A stretch of 64,000 nucleotides of DNA from Knufia peltigerae (GCA_030247855.1 JAPDRN010000151.1:1-64000); one strand, 5' to 3'. Positions 21,894 through 34,736 are shown, counted from the first letter of the stretch. Notes: generated from the sequence alone by a model not told the origin. Program-made: numbers and translations.

Positions 21894-24800
21894 TTTGCGT
21901 ACGTCCAATATACTATATCTGTACAACACAGTCTCGTCCATGGGTCTCCTTCCTCAATCACTCGTACTGTCAGATGCAGGTCCAACTCATCGTCCTGGGC
22001 ACAAAAGGACAAATCCAAACAGCACGCCGACTATGGAGCCAACCAACATGGTCCAACAAAGACCCTGAACAAAGACCCTGAACAACATGAATGTGGTTCT
22101 GAATAATGACTCGTGCATCGGAACCGGGATACCCCTGGGTCGAACGATGCCGGACTCGCAATACCCCTCTCAAATATACACGTGACCATTTGTGCCACAG
22201 GGATCTAAGAAGTTGAGAATTCGGAACAGTACGTTCCGTGAGAGCTGTGTGATCGAGGCCACCGAGTGCGTCATGGAGAGTGCTGCAGGTCCAGTCATGT
22301 TCAGCCGCTTCTAGCCGCAGGGCCAGCTGAGGATGAAGCTCACATCTGATATATTGGCATATCTCTACGCAAGAGACATGTCAAACAGCGCGGTAGAGGG
22401 AATTATGAATAGCGGTCGCCGCACAGAGCGGCGGATTTTAATGGACCGAACCGATCGCCCTGGAAAGCCGAGAAGGGTAAGCTGAAGGAGGCAGCGAGCA
22501 GGGGAAAAGAGATGAATGACGGGCTTGAAATTGGGGGCTGGAGGCCAATAATTGGATAGCCTTGAACAGGTTAGTGTAATAATGAGCAAGACTAGCCCAA
22601 TTAGGGGAAGCGGAAGTTCGGAGGCAACCTTCCTTGGTCAATCGGGCGAGGCGCGAGCTTTTTCAGCTTTTCTCCCTCTGACACGCCTGTGTCGCCTGGT
22701 GGTCATGGCACCCGGGAGAATAATGACAGAATGACGGTGAATGGGAAATCAATTTCTGGTTCAATAATGTATGCGTCGCTAGCTCGCAAGATCAGAAAAT
22801 AAGTTTACGCCCAGCAGCAGCCCGTCGAGGCATTGCGGAATATCGGATAGAGAGAAACTCGTACAGCAATTCGGTTGTCTTACTCCACCAAGAAGTCGCG
22901 GTGGGCTGATTCTAGTATTACCGTGTGCCTCGTTTCCTGTATTCTCTCTCGCTCAGAGGTGAGCCGTTCGGGGTAATGTTCACTGGCGCAATCATCGAGG
23001 CACATGCGATCTGACCGCCACCACGCATCTGGTACCTGGATGGCGTCCGCCCACCGGCTTCACCGATTTCGTTTCGCCTCTACTGCTTTTTTTCTCTCTC
23101 TCCCTCTTTCTCTCGTTTTCCTCTCTTTCTGTTCTCCAGGCCTCGCACTGTACGACCGACGACCTGACCTGTGACAGCTTTTCAAAGGGGGTCAGCAGGC
23201 CCGGTAGCACAAGAAATGATGGTTATGTGAACGATTGGGTGCTGGCAGATGGTCGATTACGATACGAGAGGTGAATGGGTGGTGCACCATGATGTGATTC
23301 ATTCGTGTTCCGTCGAAGCGTGCAGGTCGAGCTTGTCCTCAATGGGCAAGCGCACGCGCTTTCCAACAAAAAGCTATAATTATGCATGTCAGGCCGTGTC
23401 GGGCGTAGCGATGATCAACGCTCTTGGATTTTGATGAGACACAGGCGGGATCACCAGCAGGCGTGCTAGTCTAGCTTCGTTGGAACAGGCCTTTGTGCAC
23501 ACTGACTGGGTGGGTGTTCCGGGTGGGAACTTCTATCATCGAAATGACGGGCAGCGCTACGAGGCTAACGAGCCTTTTCCCAGCAAGGCCTTCGGTGTAC
23601 GGAGTAGCTAGAGAGAGGTAAGTAAAGATGCAAGTCCAATGGCTAACTCAAACCTCGGCATGAAAGACTGCAAATGCCCGCCGCCTGTCTGTCAGGGTCA
23701 TGGATTTCCTTGCTCACACACCTCTGGAGCCCTGAGATTGGTGGTTCTTTTGTTTCGTGTGTGGTTGAGTGAGCATGTGGGCACGGCTGAAGAGGCTGAA
23801 GAGGAAAGCCCCCGAGGTCGCCCCCTGAGTGTACTGATCCTTGAGGAGATTGAGGGAGTGATGTGTTTACCCAGGCAGTCGAGGGGGATGGTCTTATTCG
23901 CATGTGAACTGCATGTTTGGTGTGTACGAGTACTCATGAGTACGGGTGTCTTCCTAAGGTAGTGGCATTTGGTGGCATCGATGGCATCGACACTACTACT
24001 GTATGTACTCCGTTGGTAGGTACTACCTGACCTAGGGAAGTACAGGAGCTCGTTTGAGTGTCTTTTTTGGGGCCAAAAGACTAGGGAAATTCCGTACCGG
24101 GAATGAAATGTGTGATGGTGTCAACTGACCGAGACATTTCTATTCCGTACTTTACAGTTAACTCGACAAAAGGTGGCTAGTGTGTTGAAGCGTGCAAATG
24201 CAAGCTCTCGCAGGTTGCAGGAGAGGCGACGGGGAATGCCTGGCTTAGTCGGAAGTCTTGTCTCTCCCGGCGCACTGCATGCCCCGTTTCCTTCTAGAAG
24301 GCCACTTGATGCCTTCTACCGCAGTCAATAAGCCGCCTAAGTGGCAGCCAGTGGCCCATCCGTCCAGTGGCCATTCAACCTATTGTACTCCCTACTACGG
24401 GTAATGAGGGCCTCTCTCCCCCCTCCTGCGCCTTCCCCTGCTGCTGCCGGTGTTGCCCCTCCCCTCCATCATCTCCTCTCTTCTCCCTCTCATCCTCTTC
24501 CGCACTCCCTCGTACAGGTCCTGAGAAACCCAGCCACCGGCGTTGAGTCTGCCCGCTCACTGGCCCTGACATTGTCTGGCTAAATCGGCTAACCTAGGCT
24601 TGGGTCCTGGTAAAGCTTAGGAGACTAAAAGATTCCCTCAATCCACTTTCACTTCCGCCGCCGTCAACCTGGTCAAAGTGCATCTTTGTCTCGATCGCAA
24701 ACTCCGGCCATTTGACATTACGACTGGCCACCGAGAACACACAGACCTTCGCTACTGTCTGCCACTGACGCTGTCCTCTGGCGCATGGGCCCTTTTCAGT

Positions 24801-25337
24801 CTATATACCTGTCAGATCCTTTACGGGCACTATATTCCTTTTTGTCCCACACCATTGTTGGGTCCCGCCTCTTTTTTTCCATTTTATCGACGACCTTTAC
24901 ACGTACGACTCACTTCTCTCACCTGCTGTCGACGTCAATCCCCTTTGCCGCTTCGGTATATTCCATCTGACAGTACTCTGTGTTCTGGGCCAAGAGTCGT
25001 CTAGACTGCGCCGTTATTCTTTCTCTGAGTGCGTGTGAGTGTGTGCGTATACCTTCAACTTCGCCTCCGTCCACACCAAAGGGATTCACTCCAGCTCTCG
25101 CCGCTCAAGCTGCTGAATAACCACCCACTGGACCGGGTCATCGATATTCCAATTTTCTTCAGATTCTTCCAGCAGTGGCGCCGGTCTCTCGAGCAGATTC
25201 TTATTGCTCTTGAGAATGCAGACGGGAATCCCTACCTCTTCCCGATAACCCGTTGCATATCCCCATCCAGCAAACCTCTCTTCGCTCGTGTGCGCGCACC
25301 TCGATTCCTCTCTCCCTAAAACACCCAACCTAGTTCC
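21894..25337. other. Long intergenic/leader region upstream of the VIB-1-like gene
   Basis: A 3.4-kb stretch with no convincing gene. It holds two copies of a 13-bp unit (AACAAAGACCCTG) at about 22055-22080, a TACGGAGTA motif at 23598-23606, a related TACTCCGTT near 24006, and pyrimidine-rich tracts from about 24400 on. The last kilobase is probably a long 5' leader with small upstream ORFs, for example an ATG at 24785 opening 61 codons. Long leaders are common in fungal regulators. Confidence 0.5.
22055..22080. repeat. 13-bp tandem duplication
   Basis: AACAAAGACCCTG occurs twice in direct succession, followed by a partial third start (AACAA). Intergenic; no known function. Confidence 0.7.
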
Positions 25338-27304
25338 ATGGCCGTGACTATGGACGGCTTTGATCCTCTCGCAATGCCTTACCTACACAGTCCCATGCCG
25401 TTCGCGGACGGCAACCTCCAGAATCTCGACTATATGAGTGTACCATCTGTGATGGACCTGCAAGATCAATACTCCAACTTCGACTCGGAGCCATATATGA
25501 GGTAGGCAGTTTCGGATTTGCCGTTTCAGTGCTTGAGTGCTAATCCATTGACAGTGGTGATGATATGAACTTTGCTCCATCTTCGAACATGCAGCATCCC
25601 GCTCTACTCAAGCGCTTTTCCTCAGGCTATGACGATCCATTCGCAGAGAGTACGATGTCCCAGTTTGACCAAGTGCCTCAAGAAGGTGTGGCCGAGAGTC
25701 CCTCGATCGACCGCGACAGCAAGTACCTCAGTTTCTCCATGCCACAGTATAACTTCACCCTCCTAGACGACTCGTTCCGGCGGTCTTCTGTAAATATCAA
25801 CGCCCAGCTACATGGGATGTTCTTCCTTGCGGAGTCCCAATGGCCTGCTACACCAGACGCACCACCCCCTCCGCCTGAACTCACATGTTACCGAAGAAAC
25901 CTCTTCCAAATCACTGGCAACGTCACTCTCCCCAGAAATCTTCGATATGTCTTCACCGATGACGGGTCCCGAATACCCATCTACGAACTTGAACTGTCCG
26001 TGTCAGCCACCGAATCAGTCGAGGGCAACCCAGTTAAGATCATCTCTGTGCCCTGGAAGACTCCCGCTAGCGGCGAGGCCCCCAAACCCGAAGACAAGGT
26101 CGAAAAGGAACCGCCTACGATACCCCTGGACAAGATGTCCGGCCAGGACCTCGACACCGACTTCACCACATTTCCCATCCAGTGGAAAAGACTGCAGTTC
26201 AGAATAGCCACTGCCAACAACGGCCGTCGGAAGGAACTCCAGCAACATTTCACGCTACACTTGAAGATTATGGCCTCTTTATCAACGGGCAGCAAAATCC
26301 CCATCGCCGAATCGCACTCCGGCGCCGTCATTGTACGTGGCCGAAGTCCTCGAAACTTTGCTGCACGAAAAGATCTACCCTTGAGCAGTAGCTCGACAGC
26401 ACGAAAACATCTCCCCTCCGCCTCAAGGGCAGGCACCAGCCAGACCTCGGTACCACAAGTGACGTCGGCACCAAAAATCAAGACGCCTCCCAATGACATG
26501 CAAGCTTCTTCTACCGTAGGCTACGACAACACCAACACATCAGACTTCAAGCCCACTCCCGAACTCGACACCGGAAACTGGATGTCGCAGATGCCTCCCT
26601 CGGAGCCCCTTCCCACACCATATACGGCTTCTATGAACCCGCCGCTCATGCCCACCTTTTCGCACGACAGCACACCCGAACTAGGCACTCCAGGCACGTT
26701 CCCATTCACCTTCACTCCAGACATGGGTGCTGGAGGTTCCGGTGCGATGAGTTTACACTTTGGAAGCGATGACGAAGGTGGCAACGGGGGAAGTAGTCCA
26801 TACCATCATCAGCCTGGTTCGAGACACTCTAGCCGTCCTCCTACCAGCAATCCTAGCCCATCACTTGTGAATAAGCATGGGGCCGGTACAACTCCACCTG
26901 CACACCTCCAGCATCCACACCATTCACATGCGAGACCTCGAATGCACGCCCATCAGGTCAGCGTGACGAGCGTGCCGAATTCAACAGCCCAGCAACAGCA
27001 ATCTATGCCACCCGCGCTCAACAACAACGCTCAACAAATCATGGCTCAACAGCAGGGTTCTCTTCATCACCAAGGGGTACAGAGACCCGAACTCGGCCCG
27101 ACCAAGTCTCTATCCTTTCACAACAATGAAGGAGAGAGCGCGGATCAATTATACGAATACTTTCCTCTCGGTCTGGATGACTGGATGCCTCCTGTCGATG
27201 CGGTATTTAGACCCCATGTCGTTCATCATAGCGGTCCATTACCGCCCGACCCAAGGAGTCCAGGACGACATACGAGTAAGAGATATTTCTCAGAGGTTGT
27301 TTGA
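25338..27304 (+). CDS. vib-1: NDT80/PhoG-family transcription factor, VIB-1/XprG type
   Basis: Nuclear p53-like-fold transcription factor. VIB-1/XprG orthologues control extracellular proteases, starvation responses and, in Neurospora, heterokaryon incompatibility death. Exons 25338-25501 and 25555-27304 give 637 aa; the join reads EPYMS-GDDMNFAPSSNM. The NDT80 DNA-binding domain spans about residues 133-325: NINAQLHGMFFLAESQ, CYRRNLFQITGNVTLPRNLR (166-185), FPIQWKRLQFRIATANNGRR and the closing VIVRGRSPRNF (314-324). The C-terminal 300 residues are Ser/Pro/His/Gln-rich and likely activating, ending with a conserved-looking YEYFPLGLDDWMPPVDAVFRP block. The long 5' region suggests regulated translation or transcription. 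It could be a paralogue within the XprG/VIB-1 group rather than the strict orthologue. Confidence 0.9.
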
Positions 27305-28546
27305 TCAGACCGAGACGCGGTGGGCTTGGAATGTCTGTTTGAGCATGGCATTGAACGTTAAAAACCATTGGTTATGGCACACAAGCCAGGCCATTCTCTC
27401 CTGCGAAGCAAATGACGGCACAGCATGACTACGGAATACAGGTTACGGGCTACAGCATGAGCAGCTTTATGATGGGTATTGAAATGTCACTTACGATGGT
27501 GGGTTACTCGTACGAAGGGATGGAAGATGATTTATTATTCATATACGGAGTATTTTTCACTTTTATGATGATACCCATCTCCGTGATGTGAATGACTTGC
27601 GAGGTAAAAAAGTAGTATACTATAGCATATTATTACGTTTTACCATTTCTACTCATCTTCTTTATCTCGGTCTTGTTTCTTCTATACAACTCAGATCGCT
27701 CCTCTACGTGGTCTATAGTGTATGATCTACTGCACTCTTGTCCAGGCGGTGTAGGCCTTTTGCCCTCCCGCCCCCCCTTGTCCCTTGTTCAGCACTTGTG
27801 ACCTGTGGGTCCCCCTTTCACTCCTTCCTTGGGTGGACACCGAGCGATGCAGGGACATGGTCAGTTGGGACAGGGTGTTGGCCAGGGGGATTGCAAAAAC
27901 GTGTCAAGTTCCCTCCTCGTACTAACTCGTTACTCCATGAGCAGTCCTGGATTCCAACCTGTGTGGCCGGGGGGGTTTCGAGTGAAAACGAAAGGTATGA
28001 AAAGGGTGGGAAAAGGATTGAAGGATCAGGAACAAGGGGCTCTGGTTTTCGGTTCTGGGGTTGTATTGTACCGTACACTTCTCACTTCCATTCCCTTCTC
28101 AGCCAAAGTTGTCGATTTTTGGATCCCAATTGCCTCAGTTGACTCAAAAGTACCGTGTGTTGTCCTGGAACGCATCTTGTCGCTTGTCACTCACTTTACC
28201 ATGGTCCACCCGTCCACAAAAGCACGTCCGCCTTCAAAACGGCCGCCGACGAGGAATCCCCGTGTGTGTGTAACGTACAAAAGTACATTTTCCCCTCAAC
28301 TTTGTGGTACCGTACATCACACAACGACGACCAAAGATGGACGTGTGTAGACCGGAGATGGAGACGGGAAAAGTGAGATGCCAGGTTTGGTTTTGGCTCT
28401 TGTTTCACACACACGAAAAAAAATCTTCTTTGGATCGCCAATCGATTCGACTTGGAAATCTCTGGAAACATGGTGGACTCGGGGGATTGTTGATTGATCG
28501 CTTTACCCAGCCAAGCAAGTGTAACTCCGTACGGTAGGACTCGAAT

Positions 28547-28602
28547 GGGGGGGGGGGGGGGGGGGGGGGTAAAGAAAATTTTCGTAGTAAAACCCCCCCC
28601 CC
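28547..28602. repeat. Poly-G / poly-C inverted homopolymers
   Basis: A run of 23 G, a 23-nt spacer containing the palindrome GAAAATTTTC, then a run of 10 C. It could form a hairpin or G-quadruplex and lies just before the assembly gap, which it probably caused. The exact run length is unreliable. Confidence 0.8.
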
Positions 28603-28638
28603 AGAAAACTTAGTGAGGAGGTACGGGGGTTGGTTGTT

Positions 28639-28648
28639 NNNNNNNNNN
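28639..28648. other. Assembly gap (10 N)
   Basis: Ten undetermined bases. A run of exactly 10 is usually a placeholder, so the true gap size is unknown. Confidence 0.99.
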
Positions 28649-29569
28649 TACTCCTTCCCCCCTGACACCTTTCGTCGTCTGGACGAGCATTGGTTCGTGA
28701 AAGATCATTTGGTTCCTGGAACCCCAAAAACGGGGATGGACATGATGGGACGTTTGATATGCAGATGCATGTATGCCTAGGCTCAATATCCAACGAGTAT
28801 AGTGGCACGGAAGGATTCCCCTATCGGCTGCTACAGTAGCCACACTGTCGCTCTTCTCGCTCTCGTCTCGAACTGACCATAAAGGAAGGAAGATGGTCGA
28901 TGGCATCTGTGACCGTCACTCGTGAAATGTCGAAGTTGCATGCGTCAACATGTGACGAGACGGGCGCGATGAATCCTTGATCTACTCTCCGTACAAGTAA
29001 CTACTGTTAAAGGCCAATGGTGATCATGGAGAAGACAGCCACCCCAAGCACCACTCTGACCAGGAAGATCCGGTGGAAATTTGACCAACAAAGACACAAA
29101 CTTGACTTTACAGCCGGCAACATCATCATTTGGACACACATTAGCTAGGTACGATGCTGACCCGAAGTTTCATGCAGCTAGGGCCGACAAACCCGAGGAC
29201 AGGTCGAGTGCTAGCATCGGGATCAGGCAAAGGCGCAGGTCCTAGTACGAGTTGGTCACCACACAGTAATTGTTCGACAGGGGGGGTGTTCAAGCGGCCA
29301 AAAACTAATGCCGGCTTGGTCGAATTCCCGCCATCCAAAAAGTCGTTGGAAAACATGCGGTGGATGGAGGCTCGGGCTATCTGATCGAATGAAAAGACCG
29401 CGTGAGAGCATGGCGCGAGCGGTGGCCTCTCACATGTCTAAAGATTCCTTCCAGAAGGTGATCAACCGTCGGAGGGTGCCGAAAAGATAGCTTATTAGCG
29501 GAAGGGGATAGCCTGTGGGAGAGAGAAGAGTGACTTGATACGGCGTCGGCTGTTCAAGGATGGTGTCGG

Positions 29570-29590
29570 ATCAAGGATCAAGGATCAAGG
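29570..29590. repeat. ATCAAGG tandem repeat (three units)
   Basis: Three successive 7-bp units in intergenic DNA. No function can be assigned. Confidence 0.7.
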
Positions 29591-31694
29591 AACAGTGATC
29601 AATGATGCGCCTTCGGTGGCTGGTGGGGAGAGGGGATCATGATTTCCAACCAAGAAACTTCCTTTGCGCTTTGCGGCAAGTCCAAGCAAGACGTTCTGCA
29701 CGATGACGAAAATGTTCACAAAAAGGCGGGGAGGGTTCGATAGCCGGTCACGGGCGACAAGGTCGAATTAGGGCTGACACCCGAAGCCAAGGACAAAAAG
29801 AGTTGCCCGGGGTCGGGGAGGTACAGCACTCATACCGTATTGTCCCAACGAGTCAAAACTGACTCGACCGGCGGGTGAGAGGTTCAATTTTGACAGGGTT
29901 GTGTGTTTTGTTCCAGCGTCAATCAATGATAAAATAAAGTCGGGGGTTGTCGACGTTGGCGTCAAAGTGTCAGGTGTCAAACAGAAGCACGACATTTGGG
30001 ACCAAACTGCCATCAGCTGTGGGCACAAAATACGAAACCGGGTGGATGTACTCCGTAGCTCTCGCGACGAGTACTGTAAAGTCTCTTAGTTTTCTTTTTG
30101 TTGTTCTAGCGCTGGGACCCGCCTGCATTAGAAGGATGAGAGAAGCTTCCATCACTGATGGCGTTGGTGTTGGGTCGACGCCGCTGCAATTCTTTGGACT
30201 AGACGATTGAGTGGGGAGATGTTGTCCACTGTGCATGACTGTCCTACAGTAGTCGTCGAGCTTGTACAAACACGAGCAGCTGGGAGTCTGTGACGTGGGT
30301 TGAATTGGTTCCTTCTTGACCAACTTGGGATTGAACGGAATAACACGAGTACAAAGGCGGAATGAGTCGCCTAGAATCGGGATCGGGATCGGTCCAAGCG
30401 AGAAGGGCATGTGCGAGGAGTACAAGTATCTTCTCGGTTCCGACGTTAGAGGCACGATAGCCAAGAGTTGACAATGACGATGTGAAGAAGAAGAAGAAGA
30501 ACAACAACATAAAGACCAGAGCAAGTGAAAGACGGGAAAGAATCTCTCACCGGTCGATGCAGGGTCGAGTTTTTGCAGGGGAGACGGGGGGATCAGTCAG
30601 TACAAAGTAGGTGGTAGACAAGGCATAACTGCAAAGTGAGGCTGCCATTCAGGTTCATTCTCTCCTCAACCTGCGTTTTCTACTGGATGCTGTCGTACTC
30701 GTACCTCCTCCAATCCTGGCATTCGGAGAAACTTCATTCCCGTATATCGACATGTGACCAACATCATTCTCTCCTTCGTTACTCTCCGTCCGTTCTTTTC
30801 ATTTGCTTCACTCCGTCCCAGGAGATTTCGTTTCCCTCACGGAAGAGCTCCCCGCCCCGTATTCAAGCTCGCATATCCGATCTCGACATCTGGTACGACA
30901 CACCTGAGAACTACATGTGTTCGCCGATCGACCCTTTTTTATTCGTATGAAACTCCTCCTGTTCTCGTCTAAGCCACCCCTTTTGCTTGTGACCTGTTGC
31001 CCGACTACAACCGACAAGACTATAACTTTTCTTTTTCCTCCAGGGTCTCCTCTTTTGCGTATACCATGTCAATTAACACGGCAACGACGGCAGGTCTTCC
31101 CTAGCTTCTCTCTTGGGCATTGATATTCCAGCGGACTGGTCATACCACCCCCCCTTCGGATGACTTCCTACTCGCCTCTGCTTCTGCCGTTGAGGGGTCT
31201 CCTCATGCCCGGTTCTTCTGGCCCCTTTGCTGGTCCAGTATCCAGGGCCCAAGCTATACTGTTTCAATGAATAACGCGATCGCGAGGCAGAATTGACTGG
31301 CCCGCGGATGAGGGCCGTCTACGCTTTTCCTTCAATCCCAGCAGGTAATTGACACCCCGTGACGCTTTTTCTACTCGCTACCCAAGTTCCTTGACCCTGT
31401 CTGGTCACCACCTGACTATGATGATTCCATCTTGAACCCTCATTGTCCGATGCCTTGATGCCTTATTTATATTGGTCTTAATTTCCGACTTCAGGTCCAA
31501 GGTCTGAACTACTCTCCCTCCAAGTCTTCTGTTCCTTTGTGGCACATTATTGTTTTACTGGCTTCTGTACAACACTTGACTTTGCCGCCAACTGTACGAA
31601 CATTTCGACAAAGGAAAAAAAAAGCTGTATCTAGATGAGACCTGCATGAACCTACACAGGTTGCAAGGGTCTATTGCTTACTTTTGCCACAACT

Positions 31695-32441
31695 ATGCCT
31701 TGTATGTCTCGACCTATCTTTTCTGACGGCCCAAGAGCCGTCCAGCCAACCTATCGGCGAGCGTCTGCTCCTGAGTCCTCCACCACAACAAATCGCGACA
31801 CAGTCTCAAAGCAACCATCATGCTCTGGCGACTATTACCGTGGCTGCTGTTGTGGCTGCAAGGAGTGTGGTTGCCACACTTCGCCTATGAAAGATGAAAC
31901 GAGTCGCCATCATCGCAACAACCCCAAGGGGCGGACTATCCCCATGCCGGAGACTGCGGCGACGGTCCTTCCATGGGCTCCATCATCCCTCAGTACTATC
32001 CAGTCGAACGACCAGCCTTTCAGCTTCAACAATAGCTTCGAAGTGGACGACACTCACTTGCCAACCACCGAACTCGCTCAAAACGAGCTTGTTTCCACAA
32101 TGGAACATGATGAGGATGAAGACCCATGGACAACTGGCCAATACCTGAGCCAGTCAGATGATATCGACCTTGAAGATTCCTCCAACATGATCGGAGCCGA
32201 GGACATGGATTACGCTTCATTGTGCGTAGAGGCTGGGGGACCCAGCTCTGGAGAGGACTCGATGCTTTCGAGCCAGTACGAAGCATCTTTCCGACGCCCA
32301 TCTGGAAGTGTCACCACCTCGCAACTGATCAATGGTATCGGGGCTGCCTTTGCGAATCAAATCCCTCCATTAGCGGCAGCTCCGATAGATTGCCAACATA
32401 CCAGGGTGAGGCAAATGTGTCAAGTTTGTCAACACTATTGA
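31695..32441 (+). CDS. Hypothetical Cys-rich acidic protein
   Basis: A single-exon ORF of 248 aa from ATG 31695; the frame opens earlier only at a TTG. I do not recognise the family. N-terminal third: basic and Ser/Thr-rich with a dense cysteine cluster, CCCGCKECGC, at about residues 55-64. Middle: acidic (EHDEDEDP, DDIDLED, EDMDYAS). The C-terminus ends in CQHTRVRQMCQVCQHY, where C-x-H followed by C-x2-C-x-H could bind a zinc ion. There is no signal peptide or membrane segment. Long upstream leader. Codon-like character and the paired Cys/His clusters suggest a real gene. Confidence 0.6.
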   Translation: MPCMSRPIFSDGPRAVQPTYRRASAPESSTTTNRDTVSKQPSCSGDYYRGCCCGCKECGCHTSPMKDETSRHHRNNPKGRTIPMPETAATVLPWAPSSLSTIQSNDQPFSFNNSFEVDDTHLPTTELAQNELVSTMEHDEDEDPWTTGQYLSQSDDIDLEDSSNMIGAEDMDYASLCVEAGGPSSGEDSMLSSQYEASFRRPSGSVTTSQLINGIGAAFANQIPPLAAAPIDCQHTRVRQMCQVCQHY

Positions 32442-33175
32442 GCCTGGACTTTGTGCCACAACTACGAGCCGCGAGGACGGGGACGGTCTTTTCAACAAAG
32501 TCCTGCTGTCGACGATGGACTCTAGTTATTGACTTTGTATGATTATTCTTGTTCATGATGGTGGATTTGTATTGGCTTTCCCAATACTTGTACAACATTG
32601 AGGCAGTGGGTGAGCGTAGACGAGACGATGATTCTCAATTATGATCCCCAGCCAAACACGGAGGTATTTGTTTTTTCCTCTTGACGGCGAGGCGGAGCTG
32701 TTACGACTATTCAAGGTAGTTGGGGATTTCAGGATATTAGCAAGCACACATCGTTATCTCATTAATTCCCTAACCACCTGAACTGATCAGCGCAATCTGC
32801 ATCGTAAGCAATGGGAGGCCCTTGAACACCCTCGTGTCTTTCCGTAAGGCTCCGAACCCCTCCACCCCGTTACTGCCCCTCTTGACTCGCGGCTGCTCTT
32901 CGGCGCGACGCAATGACGCACCGTTCTCCAATAATTTCGTAGCTTTAGAAACATGAAACCTTTACACACACTGCACGAGGAGCACAAGCCACAGAGTCGG
33001 ATTGTCTGAGTGTCTACTCTGTATACCAGCCTTCTATCAATCTCGTTGTCTGGTCTGAACTCCGCCACGTCCCCGTTTACACCTCCATCCACCCTCTTTC
33101 CTGACTGATTCATTATCTAAACCCCACGGTTCCAGCATCTTGGAGATTCTAGAGGAACAAGCCTCTGCCTGCAAC
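32442..33175. other. Intergenic region upstream of RPE1
   Basis: This 734-bp stretch contains the 3' flank of the Cys-rich gene and the promoter of ribulose-phosphate epimerase. No TATA box or repeat stood out. Confidence 0.4.
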
Positions 33176-34098
33176 ATGTCTCCCCCAGCGATCATAGCCC
33201 CTTCGATATTGAGTGCCGACTTTGGCGCATTAGGAGGAGCATGTTCAAAAACAATGGAACAAGGGGCCGACTGGCTTCACGTTGATATAGTATGTTATGA
33301 AACAAGAAAGGCGAAAGTATAAAGAAAGAATGAGCATCGGGACGGCTGACGCCCGCTTCCGACAAATCTAGATGGACGGACACTTTGTACCGAACATGAC
33401 CTTTGGAGCTCCCGTTGTCTCCATGATTCGAACCCATGTCGATCGACCCAAGACCGCCGGTGGAAGAGGAACTTTTGATTGCCACATGATGATAGCAGAG
33501 CCACATCGATGGGTGTCGACATTCCGCGACGCAGGGTGTGATCTCTACTGCTTTCATTACGAGGCGGCCGTGACGTCCGTTGCGGCCACAGAACCCGCCG
33601 ACAAAACCACCACGCGCAAAACATCTCCGAAAGAATTGATAAAATACATTCACGATTTGGGCATGCAGGCTGGCATTGCCATAAAACCGGACACGAGTGT
33701 CGATGTGCTGTGGGAGATTTTAGAGAATGAAAATGCTGCAGAGCGGCCAGATGTAGGTTCATTTTTTCCCCGCGGGTTTCATTGTGGACACAAAAGACGA
33801 CAATGAAGCGAGCTAACGGATCTTTCAGATGGTACTTGTTATGACTGTTCATCCTGGGTTTGGTGGACAAAAGTTCATGGCCAGCGAATTACCCAAGGTT
33901 TCTGCACTTCGCAAAAAGTATCCCGAAATGAATATCGAGGTTGATGGTGGTTTGGGTGAATCGACGATAGATCAGGCAGCGGATGCCGGTGCCAATGTCA
34001 TCGTCGCCGGTAGTGCCGTGTTCGGAGCCAAGGATCCAGGCCAAGTCATCAATGCTCTGCGGGAGGCCGTCGAGAAGAGAAGAGGTGGGAAGTTATAG
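33176..34098 (+). CDS. RPE1: Ribulose-phosphate 3-epimerase
   Basis: Interconverts ribulose 5-phosphate and xylulose 5-phosphate in the non-oxidative pentose phosphate pathway, in the cytosol. Exons 33176-33289, 33372-33752 and 33829-34098, all phase 0, give 254 aa. TIM-barrel motifs in order: APSILSADFGAL, WLHVDI-MDGHFVPNMTFG (catalytic Asp and metal-binding His/Asp across the first splice), DCHMMIAEP, HYEA, GIAIKPDT, VMTVHPGFGGQKF, NIEVDGGL (second catalytic Asp) and VAGSAVF. The segment after HYEA (about residues 107-130, rich in Ala/Thr/Lys) is a short insert relative to bacterial enzymes. Length is slightly above the usual 220-240. Confidence 0.95.
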
Positions 34099-34736
34099 CT
34101 GCCGAATTCCCTGGCCTTCTCTAATCAGGAAGAAAACATTTTACTCTCATGATCTCTGCGGATACACACGCTTCACCTGCTCCGTCAACTGATGCGGATT
34201 CAGCACTTTGTGGCATGGGAAGACTTTGTGCCTGAGGATCGGAACAGACCCTAGTTAGGAGATTCAAAGTATACATTTCAAGAATACCACGATATATACC
34301 TAGCTCCTGTACGAAGTGCCAAACGTCGATATTTGACTTGACGGCAACCCAAATTAAATACCAGGCAACGGCTCTACATGATTGCACGGGGCGTATCGAA
34401 TCGATGGCCTCTAGGCCAAACGGGGAAATGCTCACTGAAGCTACTCCGCAAATAGTTCAATCCACGAACATGCGTTAAACAACAGATGGTCATCACTCAC
34501 CACCTTTTACAGTATTGTTGTGCATGATTTATTCTAGTTCATAGGACGAGGGTGCTTATCTATGAGTCATTCATGTAGTAGGTCGTGAAAAGCTGACAAA
34601 ACCACCCAACACCATCAAGTTCTATTGCGGAATATATATAGAACCCTACCTGAGCACACCGTCTCTCCAGTACAGTCCACAGAGCAGCAGTTCCAACACC
34701 TCGGCACCATCTTCCTTTTTTTGTTCTTCTCTCACC
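34099..34736. promoter_or_regulatory. Intergenic region with TATA box before epoxide hydrolase
   Basis: A 638-bp stretch. AATATATATA at about 34631-34640 lies some 97 bp upstream of the epoxide hydrolase ATG, a good distance for a TATA box plus short leader. Confidence 0.5.

Larger units (their letters stand above)
27305..31694. other. Gene-poor 4.4-kb region with repeats and assembly gap
   Basis: No ORF here has recognisable domains or convincing coding character. Contents: TACGGAGTA at 27544-27552; a 23-G homopolymer at 28547-28569 facing a 10-C run at 28593-28602; an N gap at 28639-28648; an ATCAAGG tandem repeat at about 29570-29590; TACTCCGTA at 30049-30057; and pyrimidine-rich sequence from about 30650, perhaps the leader of the Cys-rich gene. 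The long ORFs around 27805-28350 appear to be chance frames. Confidence 0.5.

Noticed and set aside
27805..28350. 181-codon plus-strand frame and overlapping minus-strand frames
   Set aside because: Overlapping frames on both strands in repeat-rich, gap-flanked DNA; no domains.
29730..29760. GGTTCGA word as possible tRNA T-loop
   Set aside because: No matching stem bases or upstream A-box.
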